A DNA stretch of 64,000 nt from Streptomyces sp. NBC_01283 (GCF_041435335.1 NZ_CP108430.1:4997001-5061000); one strand, 5' to 3'; shown: positions 16,404 through 24,400, counted from the first letter of the stretch. The notes: generated by a model not told the origin, from the sequence alone. Numbers and translations: made by a program.

Positions 16404-16820
16404 CTACTTCTCGCGCGGCTGGTTGAACCGCAGCATGTTCCCGGCCGGGTCGCGGAAGGCGCAGTCGCGGACGCCGTACGGCTGGTCCATCGGCTCCTGC
16501 AGCACGTCGCCGCCCGCTGCGCGGATCCGCTCGAACACCGCGTCGACGTCGCTGGTGCGGAAGATGACGCCGCGCAGCATGCCCTTGGCCATCAGCTCGG
16601 CCACGGCCTGGCGGTCGGCGGCCGAGGCGTTCGGGTCGGCGAGCGGGGGCTCCAGGACGATCTCCACGTCCGGCTGCGAGGGCGACGCGACGGTCACCCA
16701 GCGCATCCCCTCGAAACCGACGTCGTTGCGCACCTCGAAACCGAGCACGTCGCGGTAGAAGGCGAGTGCCTTGTCGTGGTCGTCGACGGCGATGAAGCAC
16801 TGAGCCAGGTTGATTTCCAT
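16404..16820 (-). CDS. VOC-family (glyoxalase/bleomycin-resistance fold) protein
   Basis: The 138 residues show two beta-alpha-beta3 modules: CFIAVDDHDKALAFYRDVLGFEVRND, and TSDVDAVFERIRAAGGDVLQEP ending CAFRDPAGNMLRF. The substrate is not evident. The gene starts inside the space just after the AraC stop codon; a TAGCGT box (16828-16833) 7 bases before the ATG overlaps the end of the AraC gene, so it can be transcribed on its own as well as from the AraC promoter. VOC proteins and single-domain AraC regulators are frequent partners in Streptomyces. Confidence 0.88.
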   Translation of the reverse strand: MEINLAQCFIAVDDHDKALAFYRDVLGFEVRNDVGFEGMRWVTVASPSQPDVEIVLEPPLADPNASAADRQAVAELMAKGMLRGVIFRTSDVDAVFERIRAAGGDVLQEPMDQPYGVRDCAFRDPAGNMLRFNQPREK

Positions 16821-16830
16821 GCGTACGACG

Positions 16831-17256
16831 CTACGGACCCGCGTCGGGTTTCGCTTCTCCGTTCCTGACCGGCCGGGTCTGGATCTTGGTGACGCAGGCC
16901 GGGATGGCGGCGCTGTCGCCGTGGTCGCGGGCGCGGTAGGCGCTCGGGCTCTCGCCGACCAGCTCGGTGAACCGTGAGCTGAAGGAACCGAGCGACGTAC
17001 ACCCGACCGCCATGCAGACATCCGTCACCGACAGGTCCCCGCGCCGCAGCAGTGCCTTGGCGCGCTCGATCCGGCGGGTCATGAGATAGCTGTACGGCGT
17101 CTCGCCGTAGGCGGCGCGGAAGCTGCGCGAGAAGTGCCCCGGTGACATGAGGGCGGCCCGGGCCAGCGCCGGGACGTCCAGGGGCTCCGCGTAGTCGCGG
17201 TCCATCCGGTCGCGGGCCTGGCGCAGGCGGACCAGGTCGGAGAGAGACACAGACAC
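16831..17256 (-). CDS. Short AraC-family regulator
   Basis: The 141 residues contain only the double helix-turn-helix domain (DVPALARAALMSPGHFSRSFRAAYG and DVCMAVGCTSLGSFSSRFTELVGESPSAYR), with a short tail and no ligand-binding domain. The GTG at 17256 lies 7 bases after TAACGT on the minus strand, which supports that start and leaderless expression. It is directly followed by the VOC gene and probably activates it. Confidence 0.88.
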   Translation of the reverse strand: MSVSLSDLVRLRQARDRMDRDYAEPLDVPALARAALMSPGHFSRSFRAAYGETPYSYLMTRRIERAKALLRRGDLSVTDVCMAVGCTSLGSFSSRFTELVGESPSAYRARDHGDSAAIPACVTKIQTRPVRNGEAKPDAGP

Positions 17257-17319
17257 ACGAGCAACGTTACCGACCGCCGGGGATCGGGGCCGGTAACGCG
17301 GGGGAGAGGGGCAGAGGGG

Positions 17320-17907
17320 TCAGGCCGCGGGGCAGAGGGCGGCGGGGGCGACGGTCGCGTGCACGGGGTGAGCGGTGAGCGCGGTGGCAGTGGGGCCGGG
17401 GGAGACGGTGGCCGTGCCCTGCGCGCGGTTCCGGGCGAAGACGACCAGGCGCAGCACGGCGAACCGAGCGACACCGGCGAGCGCGGATGCGGAGAGGTAG
17501 ACGACCTGTTCGAGCACCGCGCCGGGCACCGCCACCAGTTGCTGGAGGACCAGCATGGCCAGGCAGGTCACCGCGTACGCGGCCGCCGCGGACCCGGCGG
17601 ACTGCGCGTGCTGGCGCCCGGTCGCACGCCCGCCCGCACCGAAGGTGAAGCGGGCGTGCAACTCGGTGGCCAGGAGCGTGGAGACCACGGTGATCAGGGC
17701 GTTGGCCAGGGCCCAGGGGAGCCAGGAGGCGAGGGCCGCCACGGCGAAGCTGGAGGCGACCCCGACCCCGCCGCCGCAGAGCACGAAGCGGGCGAAGGCG
17801 GTGAAGGCGCCGGGTGCCGCCGGCTGCGGAGTCCGCGCCGACCGTGCTGCCTGCGCAGCATGTGCATGTGCTGACTGCGCTGCATGTGCTGACGGTGCTG
17901 TCTGCAT
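17320..17907 (-). CDS. GtrA-like four-helix membrane protein
   Basis: Residues about 38-160 contain four membrane helices with the GtrA-type start FARFVLCGGGVGVASSFAVAAL and the NALITVVSTLLATELHARFTF segment. GtrA proteins are thought to move polyprenyl-linked sugars across the membrane. The 35-residue N-terminus is built from Ala/His/Gln repeats: two adjacent 18-nt units at 17863-17880 and 17881-17898 encode copies of a six-residue SAHAAQ-like unit. No cell-wall sugar transferase lies next to it. Confidence 0.78.
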   Translation of the reverse strand: MQTAPSAHAAQSAHAHAAQAARSARTPQPAAPGAFTAFARFVLCGGGVGVASSFAVAALASWLPWALANALITVVSTLLATELHARFTFGAGGRATGRQHAQSAGSAAAAYAVTCLAMLVLQQLVAVPGAVLEQVVYLSASALAGVARFAVLRLVVFARNRAQGTATVSPGPTATALTAHPVHATVAPAALCPAA

Positions 17908-17971
17908 GATCCGACCCCCTCCTCTTCTTCCTCTTCTTTGACTGACTCGGGCGGGCCCGTGAACTCGTCGC

Positions 17972-18379
17972 TCAGGCGGCGTCGAGGGCCTTGGTGATCT
18001 TGCGGGTCATCTCGGCGATGGCGGGGCTGGGCGCACCCCGGTGCGGCCGGGCGGCCGCCGCGAGGGCGACGACGACGGTGCCGCGGAAGTTGTCGGCCTC
18101 GTTGGGGTCCTGCTTGGTGAGCAGGTCCATCGCCTCGGTCAGGGCCGGCAGGACGTGGTCGGCGAGCTCCGCGACGGACTTGCCGGGGAGCTTGATGTCC
18201 TTGCTCTTCGCGGCGAGCACGTGACCGACCGGGCCGGTCGCCGAGGCCAGCGCGATGCTGCCGTGGGTGGCGGCCTTGTGGGGCGAACCTGCGGCGTCGG
18301 CGGCGGCAAGGAGCGAGACGGCGCCGTAGGCGGCGGTGCGGAGGGTGGCCTTGTCCTGGGGGGTGAGGGCGAGAGACAT
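17972..18379 (-). CDS. Conserved small protein of unknown function
   Basis: The 135 residues start at ATG 18379 with a clear AAGGAG 7 bases upstream. It is Ala-rich and probably all-helical and soluble, with no signal peptide (LTPQDKATLRTAAYGAVSLLAAADAAG at the start; DHVLPALTEAMDLLTKQDPNEADNF in the middle). I do not recognise a family. It is divergent from the XRE gene at 18764 across 384 bp full of TGGC/GCCA palindromes. Confidence 0.75.
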   Translation of the reverse strand: MSLALTPQDKATLRTAAYGAVSLLAAADAAGSPHKAATHGSIALASATGPVGHVLAAKSKDIKLPGKSVAELADHVLPALTEAMDLLTKQDPNEADNFRGTVVVALAAAARPHRGAPSPAIAEMTRKITKALDAA

Positions 18380-18713
18380 GGTGGTTGCTCCTTCTGATCG
18401 GTGATCCGACCGTTTGCCGTGCTCCGTTGAAGTGGTGCCATCGTGGCACACGGGTGGTGCCATGTCGAGTCATTATTGGCGTCATGGGTGGCGTTGTGGG
18501 TGTCGAGCATCGGCCGCGCTCCGTAAATGAGCAGGTCAGCGGGTGGCTCTACTTGGCGCCAACTCGCCCAAATTCCTGCGGTACTTCATCTGCGGCTCAG
18601 GGGGAGTGGCCTCGGCTGACACTGAATGGCGCGCTCTGGCGTCGACTGGCGCCACCGGGTGCCACTCGACACGCCAGTGCCCCGCCGCACGCGATCAGTG
18701 GCGTGGCGCACTT
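18380..18713. promoter_or_regulatory. Gene-free stretch dense in TGGC/GCCA palindromes
   Basis: No convincing gene lies here. It holds GTGCCA-TCG-TGGCAC (18435-18449), TTGGCGCCAA (18553-18562) and TGGCGCCA (18647-18654), plus several half-sites such as TGGCGT and GTGCCA. The density is above what neighbouring gaps show and suggests repeated sites for one regulator of the divergent genes at 18379 and 18764. Confidence 0.4.
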
Positions 18714-18733
18714 TTGCAAGCAGTCGCTTGCAA
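18714..18733. promoter_or_regulatory. TTGCAAG inverted repeat in front of the XRE gene
   Basis: TTGCAAG (18714-18720) and CTTGCAA (18727-18733) are perfect inverted copies with a 6-bp centre, followed by a third half-site TAGCAA. A TAGTTA box (18734-18739) directly after could be the -10 element. Occupation by the XRE protein would repress its own operon; this is inferred from position. Confidence 0.5.
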
Positions 18734-18763
18734 TAGTTAGCAAGGGGCGTGCAGTATCGACGC

Positions 18764-19243
18764 ATGGCATCACTCAACGTCGGCAATCTCGGTGAGTATC
18801 TGCGTGAGCAGCGGCGCAACGCGCAGCTCTCGCTCAGGCAGCTCGCCGACGCCGCCGGGGTGTCCAATCCGTATCTGAGCCAGATCGAGCGCGGCCTGCG
18901 CAAGCCGAGTGCCGAAGTGCTGCAACAGGTGGCCAAGGCGCTGCGGATCTCCGCCGAGACGTTGTATGTCCGGGCCGGGATCCTCGACGAGAAGGAGCGG
19001 GACGAGCTGGAGACGCGCGCCGTCATCCTCGCCGACCCCTCCATCAACGAGCGGCAGAAGCAGGTTCTGTTGCAGATCTACGAGTCGTTCAGAAAAGAGA
19101 ACGGCTTCGAGGTCTCGGAGTACGCCGACGACTCGGCGTTCACGGACGAGTCCTCGTACGCAGATGACGTGGACGCCACCGCTGACGGCCCCCGCACGGC
19201 CGACGGCAGTGATGCCGGCACCAAGGACCACCCCTCAAGCTGA
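18764..19243 (+). CDS. XRE-family helix-turn-helix regulator of the HbhA-like operon
   Basis: ATG 18764 gives 159 residues. An XRE domain occupies about residues 8-65 (LREQRRNAQLSLRQLADAAG, NPYLSQIERGLRKPSAEVL), followed by a helical segment and an acidic, low-complexity tail rich in Asp, Ser and Thr. It is followed 33 bp later by an HbhA-like gene and then a DUF2516 gene, the same order as Rv0474-Rv0475-Rv0476 in Mycobacterium tuberculosis. An inverted repeat just upstream is a candidate operator. Confidence 0.88.
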   Translation: MASLNVGNLGEYLREQRRNAQLSLRQLADAAGVSNPYLSQIERGLRKPSAEVLQQVAKALRISAETLYVRAGILDEKERDELETRAVILADPSINERQKQVLLQIYESFRKENGFEVSEYADDSAFTDESSYADDVDATADGPRTADGSDAGTKDHPSS

Positions 19244-19276
19244 CCCAGCTGACGCGAATCCGGGAGGACCATCGCC

Positions 19277-19876
19277 ATGGCCATCAAGGACGACCTGCGC
19301 AACACCCTCACCGACACCACCCCCGCCTACTTCGTCGTCGGCACCGCCGACCTGGCGTTCCAGCAGGCGAAGAAGGTGCCGGGCGCCATCGAGCAGCTCA
19401 TCGCCGAGGCGCCGGCCCGTATCGACGCCGTGCGCAACACCGACACCAAGGCCGTCCAGGACAAGGCCGTCGCCCGCGCCAAGGAGGCGCAGGAGACCAT
19501 CCAGACCAGGTTCGCCGAGCTGTTCGGCACACTCGACACGGACCTGAAGAAGCTGAGCGAGAGCGCTCAGGGCCTTGCCCTCAGCTCGGTCGGTGTCGCC
19601 GCCGAGTACGCCGTGAAGGCGCGCGAGAAGTACGAAGAGGTCGCCGAGCACGGCGAGCTGGCCGTGCGGACCTGGCGCGGTGAGGCCGCCGAGGAGATCA
19701 CCGAGCTCGCCGTGGCCGTCGAGCCCGACGCCGAGGAGAAGCCGGCCTCCGCCGACTCGGAGACGTCGGAGTCCGCCGAGCCGAAGGCCGCCGCCGCCAC
19801 GGCGAAGAAGCCCGCCGCCAAGAAGGCCCCGGCCCGCAAGCCGGCGGCGAAGAAGACCACGCCCCCCGCCAAGTAG
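19277..19876 (+). CDS. HbhA-like protein with a Lys/Ala/Pro-rich tail
   Basis: The 199 residues have a long amphipathic helical core (residues about 1-150) and a C-terminal tail made of KKPAAKK-like repeats. This matches the heparin-binding haemagglutinin of mycobacteria, whose Lys-rich tail binds sulphated sugars and which has also been linked to intracellular lipid bodies. There is no signal peptide. In a soil organism an adhesin role is not obvious; lipid-body or nucleic-acid association is as likely. It is the middle gene of a conserved three-gene set and ends before a strong hairpin at 19911. Confidence 0.8.
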   Translation: MAIKDDLRNTLTDTTPAYFVVGTADLAFQQAKKVPGAIEQLIAEAPARIDAVRNTDTKAVQDKAVARAKEAQETIQTRFAELFGTLDTDLKKLSESAQGLALSSVGVAAEYAVKAREKYEEVAEHGELAVRTWRGEAAEEITELAVAVEPDAEEKPASADSETSESAEPKAAAATAKKPAAKKAPARKPAAKKTTPPAK

Positions 19877-19910
19877 GCAGGCGGGGCAGGTACGGCGCTT
19901 GTCGTGCGAG

Positions 19911-19941
19911 CGGGCCGGGCACTCTCGAAGTGCCCGGCCCG
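19911..19941 (+). terminator. Hairpin after the HbhA-like gene
   Basis: A 13-bp perfect stem (CGGGCCGGGCACT with its complement) closes a five-base CTCGA loop, 34 bases after the stop codon. It is followed by GTTCTC rather than a T tract, as is usual in Streptomyces. It may reduce read-through into the DUF2516 gene. Confidence 0.65.
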
Positions 19942-20019
19942 TTCTCCCGGTAGCGGGTACGGTGTCCGCGTACTCAAGAGCTTCGACGATGTGTATGGCT
20001 TCAAGAAGAGCCGAGACTG

Positions 20020-20373
20020 GTGGTGGACGTAGTGCTGATGCAGGGGTTCGCGAACTTCATGTGGCTGCTGTCGTTGGCGCTGATCGTCTTCAGCGGCTTC
20101 GCGCTCGTCGACGCGGCCGTCCGGCGTGAGGACGCCTATCGCGCGGCGGACAAGAAGACCAAGCCGTTCTGGCTGATCATCCTTGGCCTCGCCTTCATCG
20201 TGAACCTGATCTTCAACATCCTGTCGTTCCTGCCGATCATCGGGCTCGTCGCGACCATCGTCTACATGGTCGACGTGCGCCCCGCGATCCGGCAGATCAC
20301 CGGCGGGGGCGGCGGCGGGCGCCGCGGCTCCAGCAGCGACGGTCCGTACGGGCCGTACAACGGCGGCCGGTAG
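20020..20373 (+). CDS. DUF2516-family membrane protein
   Basis: The 117 residues have two membrane segments (FMWLLSLALIVFSGFALVDAAV and WLIILGLAFIVNLIFNILSF), a conserved RREDAYRAADKKTK loop between them, and a Gly/Tyr-rich tail. The start is uncertain: GTG 20020, GTG 20032 and ATG 20038 are all in frame, and none has an ideal ribosome binding site. It is the third gene of the XRE/HbhA/DUF2516 set conserved across actinobacteria. Its function is unknown. Confidence 0.85.
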   Translation: MVDVVLMQGFANFMWLLSLALIVFSGFALVDAAVRREDAYRAADKKTKPFWLIILGLAFIVNLIFNILSFLPIIGLVATIVYMVDVRPAIRQITGGGGGGRRGSSSDGPYGPYNGGR

Positions 20374-20424
20374 CCACTGAGGGACGGCCCCCGCTGAGGG
20401 GCCCCGCAGCTGCTCCCGGCGCGG

Positions 20425-21771
20425 CTAGCGTTCCCGGTCGCGGTCCAGGAGCAGCACGGCGACATCGTCGGTCAGATCCCCGCCGTTGAGCTCACGCACC
20501 TCGTTCACCGCGGCCTCCAGGAGCTCGTCGCCCCGCAGGCCCGCCGCGATCTGGCGGCGGAGCATCGCCACCATGCCGTCCTGGCCGAGGCGCTGGTTGC
20601 CCTCGCCGATGCGTCCCTCGATCAGGCCGTCCGTGTAGAGCATCAGGCTCCACTTGCCGCCGAGCTCCACCTGGCGGCGCGGCCAGCGGGCGTTCGGCAG
20701 GAGCCCGAGCGCCGGGCCGTTGTTCTCGTAGGGCAGCAGCTCGGCGAGGTGGCCGTCGCGGGCGATCAGCGGTGACGGGTGTCCCGCCAGGCAGAGCCCG
20801 GCCCGGCGGCCGTCGGGTGCGATGTCGACCGTGCAGAGCGTCGCGAAGATCTCGTCGTCGGCCCGCTCGTGCTCCAGGACCTTCTGCAGCGTGCTGAGCA
20901 GCTCGTCGCCGCACAGGCCCGCGAAGGTCAGCGTCCGCCAGGCGATGCGCAGCTCGACACCGAGCGCCGCCTCGTCCGGGCCGTGGCCGCAGACATCGCC
21001 GATCATGACGTGCACCGAGCCGTCGGGGGTGCGCACCGTGTCGTAGAAGTCGCCGCCGAGCAGCGCCCGCGAACGCCCCGGGCGGTAGCGCGCGGCGAAC
21101 CGCAGCGGTGAGCCGTCCAGGAGCGGCGTCGGCAGCAGCCCGCGCTCCAGGCGGGCGTTCTCCTGGGCCCGCAGGCGCGACTCCGTCAGCTGGCGCTGGG
21201 CGGCGTCCGCGCGCTTGCGCTCCACGGCGTACCGGATGGCGCGGCTGAGGAGCCGCCCGTCCAGCTCGTCACGGAAGAGATAGTCCTGGGCGCCGACCCG
21301 CACGGCCTCGGCGCCGCCCTCGGTGTCGCCGCTCGCGGTGAGCGCGAGGACGGCGTGCCGGGGTGCGAGGCGCAGGACGTGCTTGAGCGTGGCGAGCTCG
21401 TCCCCGTCGTCCTCCGCGGCGGAGGCCGGGCCGGTCAGGGCCAGGTCGAGCAGGATGCAGTGCACGTCGTCGGTGAGCAGCCGCTCGGCCTCGGTGAGGT
21501 TGCGGGCGGTGCGGATACGGATGGGCTTGCCCGCGGCGTCGAGCATCCGGGGGACGCTCAGGGAGCCCACCGGGTCGTCCTCGATCACCAGGAGGCTGAG
21601 GCCGGGGCCGGTCGCCTGCTGGTCCGTGTCGCTGGACGTCGGCAGGTGCCCCACGGGAGTGGGTACGGGTTCGGTGGCCCGCACGGGTGCGGGCGACGGC
21701 GTCGGCAGAGCGTGAGCCTGACCGCCTTCCGCGGCCGGGATCGCCCTCTGCCGCGGTATGGGTACGGGCAT
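20425..21771 (-). CDS. Response-regulator receiver fused to a SpoIIE/PP2C phosphatase
   Basis: The 448 residues run: Pro-rich leader (1-55), receiver domain (about 58-185) with acidic pair EDD and phospho-acceptor Asp in ILLDLAL, linker helix, then a SpoIIE phosphatase (about 215-445) with GGDFYD, IGDVCGHG, LAGHPSPLI and YTDGLIEG motifs. The receiver's usual conserved Lys is Arg in the segment YLFRDEL, so phosphorylation control may be altered. Such proteins dephosphorylate anti-anti-sigma factors in partner-switching cascades. No anti-sigma pair lies nearby, so its target is elsewhere. Confidence 0.88.
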   Translation of the reverse strand: MPVPIPRQRAIPAAEGGQAHALPTPSPAPVRATEPVPTPVGHLPTSSDTDQQATGPGLSLLVIEDDPVGSLSVPRMLDAAGKPIRIRTARNLTEAERLLTDDVHCILLDLALTGPASAAEDDGDELATLKHVLRLAPRHAVLALTASGDTEGGAEAVRVGAQDYLFRDELDGRLLSRAIRYAVERKRADAAQRQLTESRLRAQENARLERGLLPTPLLDGSPLRFAARYRPGRSRALLGGDFYDTVRTPDGSVHVMIGDVCGHGPDEAALGVELRIAWRTLTFAGLCGDELLSTLQKVLEHERADDEIFATLCTVDIAPDGRRAGLCLAGHPSPLIARDGHLAELLPYENNGPALGLLPNARWPRRQVELGGKWSLMLYTDGLIEGRIGEGNQRLGQDGMVAMLRRQIAAGLRGDELLEAAVNEVRELNGGDLTDDVAVLLLDRDRER

Positions 21772-22019
21772 GGCTTGGGTTCCTTCCCTCCCCCCGAGGG
21801 CATGGTGGATCGACGGTCGAACGCTCCACCGACGGGGACCATAGCGTTAGCCGAGGCCCGATTGGAATGGCGCACGGCAAACAGCCACCGTCATATGCCG
21901 CATCAAGGACCGCAATTGGGCACGACAGCCCCCGACAGGGATGACGAACATCACGCCGTGAGGGTTGAGAGGCGGGCCGAGGGTGCGGTGGGTCACATGA
22001 CCTGGGGCACAGCGCGGAT

Positions 22020-22054
22020 CCAGGGGGCCGGGCTCGTGCCCGCCGGCCCCCTGG
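22020..22054 (-). terminator. Hairpin after the NlpC/P60 gene
   Basis: CCAGGGGGCCGG at 22020-22031 pairs perfectly with 22043-22054 around an 11-base loop, 15 bases beyond the stop of the minus-strand gene ending at 22070. There is no T tract. Confidence 0.6.
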
Positions 22055-22069
22055 TTCCGCCTGGAGCGC

Positions 22070-23119
22070 CTACTTGTCGGGCCGCACGACCCCGAGGATC
22101 TGCATCGATCCCGCGCCCGCGACGGTGACATCGCGTCCCGGCCGCGGCGCGTGCACGATCGCGCCGTCACCCACGTACATCCCGACATGGCTGGCGTCCG
22201 CGTGATAAATGATCAGGTCGCCGGGGCGCATGTTCTTGATGTCGATGTGCGGGAGCTGCTTCCACTGCTCCTGTGACGTACGCGGAATTCCCTTGCCGGC
22301 GGCGGCCCAGGCCTTGGACGTGAGTCCGGAGCAGTCGTACGAGGACGGGCCCTCGGCGCCCCACACGTACGGCTTGCCGAGCTGCGCGGTGGCGAACTCG
22401 ACGGCCTTCTTGCCCGGTCCGGTCGCCTTGCCGTCGATGTCCTTCAGGACGCCCGAACTCACCCACGCCGACTGCTTCTTGAGCTGGGCCTCCTCCTCGA
22501 GCTTCCGGAGCCGCTCGCGCTCCTTCTTCTCGAGCTTCGACTCCATCTCCTCGGCGGCCGCGATCTTCTTCTTGATCTTCTTCTTCGACTCGGCCTTCGC
22601 CTTGCGGTTGGACTCCAGCTTCTTCCACTGGGCGGTGGCGTCCTTGGCGTAGATCCGCAGGTCTTCCTGCGTCCGCTCCATCTCCGTCAGCATGCCCTTG
22701 GTGGCCTTGTGGCCCTCCCGCATGCGTCCGGCGCGGTCCAGGAACTCCTGGGGGTCGTCGCTCAGCATCAGCCGGGCCTCGGAGGACACCCCGCCGCTGC
22801 GGTACTGGGCGCGGGCGGCGGCGCCCGCGCGGGACTTGAGCCTGTCCAGCTTCCGCTGGCCCTCGGTGATGGAACGGGCGAGCTTCACGATGTGCTTGGA
22901 CTGCTTCTCGCTCTTCTCCTCCGCCGCGTTGTACGCGTCCGTGGCGACGCCCGCGTCGTGGTAGAGCTTCTCGATCTCCTTGCGCACGTCCTCAAGGGAC
23001 TTGTTCGTGCCGGGCGTTGGCTTCGCAGGACTCGCGTAGGCCGCGCCCGGTGTGCTCAGCACCGCTGCCGCGCAGATCAGCGCCAGGCCAGCCACAGTCG
23101 AACTCCGCTTGCCGGTCAC
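22070..23119 (-). CDS. Secreted NlpC/P60 peptidoglycan hydrolase
   Basis: GTG 23119 is preceded by GGGGGAGG at good spacing and gives 349 residues; a TTG five codons upstream is less likely. A Sec signal peptide (VAGLALICAAAVLSTPGAAYASPA) leads to a long Lys/Glu-rich coiled coil (about 45-215), then an NlpC/P60 domain with catalytic Cys in SYDCSGLTSKAW, His in ASHVGMYVGDG and a third polar residue in VHAPRPG. It should cut the peptide stem of peptidoglycan outside the cell, with the coiled coil as autoinhibitory or docking segment, as in RipA-type proteins. Confidence 0.93.
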   Translation of the reverse strand: MTGKRSSTVAGLALICAAAVLSTPGAAYASPAKPTPGTNKSLEDVRKEIEKLYHDAGVATDAYNAAEEKSEKQSKHIVKLARSITEGQRKLDRLKSRAGAAARAQYRSGGVSSEARLMLSDDPQEFLDRAGRMREGHKATKGMLTEMERTQEDLRIYAKDATAQWKKLESNRKAKAESKKKIKKKIAAAEEMESKLEKKERERLRKLEEEAQLKKQSAWVSSGVLKDIDGKATGPGKKAVEFATAQLGKPYVWGAEGPSSYDCSGLTSKAWAAAGKGIPRTSQEQWKQLPHIDIKNMRPGDLIIYHADASHVGMYVGDGAIVHAPRPGRDVTVAGAGSMQILGVVRPDK

Positions 23120-23143
23120 GTCCGCCTCCCCCAAGCTGATTTA

Positions 23144-23160
23144 CCGTCAGTAACTTACGG
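23144..23160. promoter_or_regulatory. 17-bp imperfect palindrome upstream of the NlpC/P60 gene
   Basis: CCGTCAGTAACTTACGG has 8-base arms with one mismatch around a central A, and lies 25 bp before the GTG start of the minus-strand hydrolase gene. It holds a GTTAC core on the minus strand, a motif seen in sites of MtrA, a regulator of cell-wall hydrolases in actinobacteria. The MtrA link is a guess from motif and gene function. Confidence 0.35.
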
Positions 23161-23377
23161 TTGCCCCGGGGATGGTGCCATGCCGACGCGCAATACGACA
23201 GAGCGCAACGGCAACTCCGATCCCCACCCGCCCCATGTGACGAACGGCACTGGTAGATCGTTCCCTCCGCGGCCCGCCGCGCGCGGAGTTCACCCGTCAG
23301 TGCCTCGCGCATTCACCCGGGGGCATCCCGCGCGTTCACCCCCGGCCGGCTGTCTCGTGGCCCCGGCGCCGTGTCTC

Positions 23378-24175
23378 TCAGCTCCGGCGCGGCGCCAACG
23401 CTTCCCACGGCAGGGTCACTTCACCCTGCCGCCAGCGTGCGGGGCGGTCCGTCACCGGCCAGTCGGAGGCCAGGGCCCGCACCGACCTGATCCACCGCTG
23501 CCGGGCGCCGTACGAGGCGTAGGGAGCGGCGGCGGCCCAGGCCCGGTCGAAGTCGCGCAGGAAGGCGTGCACCGGCTCGCCCGGCACGTTCCGGTGGATC
23601 AGCGCCTTGGGCAGGCGCTCGGCGAGGTCCGAAGGGCGGTCGAGCGATCCGAGGCGGGTCGCGAACGTCACCGTGCGCGGCCCCTCGGGCCCGAGCGCGA
23701 CCCAGACGTGCCGCCGCCCGATCTCGTCGCACGTCCCCTCCACGAGCAGTCCGCCGGGTGCCAGCCGCTCGCACAACCGTTCCCACACGGCGGCGACCTG
23801 TTCCTCGTCGTACTGCCGGAGCACGTTCGCGGCCCGGATCAGCGCGGGCCCGCCCGGCAGCGGGACCTCGAAGCCGCCGTGTCGGAAGGAGAGCCCCTCC
23901 CGCTCGTACGGCTTCGCGGCGGCGACCCGCGCCGGATCGATCTCGACGCCGACCACGCGCGTGTGCGGGGCGGCGGTCCTGAGCCGCGCGAGCAGCTCGA
24001 CGGCCGTCCAGGGGGCGGCCCCGTAACCGAGGTCGACGGCGACGGGATCGGTGGATCGCCGCAGCTCGGCGCCGTGCGTGGCGGCGATCCAGCGGTCCAT
24101 GCGGCGCAGGCGATTGGGGTTCGTGGTCCCGCGCGTCACCGTTCCCACGGGGCGGGAAGGGGTGCGGGAGGCCAT
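23378..24175 (-). CDS. Class I SAM-dependent methyltransferase-like protein
   Basis: ATG 24175 gives 265 residues; the frame continues far upstream antisense to mshA, which is not credible. Motif I is VAVDLGYGAAPWTAVELLARL, followed by the acidic VVGVEIDP that holds the SAM ribose, and LRQYDEEQVAAVWERLCERLAPGGLLVEGTCDE for motifs II-III. The second half is family specific. The substrate is unknown. It is divergent from mshA and separated from it by a 23-bp tandem repeat array. Confidence 0.78.
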   Translation of the reverse strand: MASRTPSRPVGTVTRGTTNPNRLRRMDRWIAATHGAELRRSTDPVAVDLGYGAAPWTAVELLARLRTAAPHTRVVGVEIDPARVAAAKPYEREGLSFRHGGFEVPLPGGPALIRAANVLRQYDEEQVAAVWERLCERLAPGGLLVEGTCDEIGRRHVWVALGPEGPRTVTFATRLGSLDRPSDLAERLPKALIHRNVPGEPVHAFLRDFDRAWAAAAPYASYGARQRWIRSVRALASDWPVTDRPARWRQGEVTLPWEALAPRRS

Positions 24176-24209
24176 AAGGGGAAGGGTATGCGCCGCGGCG
24201 AGGGCCGCG

Positions 24210-24301
24210 CCTCGTCCGATCACCGGGCCGCATCTCGTCCGGTGATCGGGTTGGGCCTCGTCCGGTGATCGGGTTGAGCCCCGCCCGGTAATGATTTGGC
24301 A
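24210..24301. repeat. Four tandem 23-bp units upstream of mshA
   Basis: Units begin at 24210, 24233, 24256 and 24279. The middle two share CTCGTCCGGTGATCGGGTT; the outer two are diverged. In the first unit the core is CCGATCACCGG, the exact reverse complement of CCGGTGATCGG in the second, so the two can form an 11-bp stem with a 12-base loop. The array lies between divergent genes and about 100 bp before mshA. It has no spacers and is not a CRISPR array. Confidence 0.85.
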
Positions 24302-24400
24302 AAGCGGAAATGGAGTTGACTCTTCCGATGTTCCCCCTCTGGAGGACCGTGCACGCCCTCCCTTGAGACATGCCCGCGCGCGCACAAGGAGGACCGCCAC

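Noticed and set aside
24210..24301. Possible CRISPR array
   Set aside because: Units are contiguous 23-mers without spacers and no cas gene is present.
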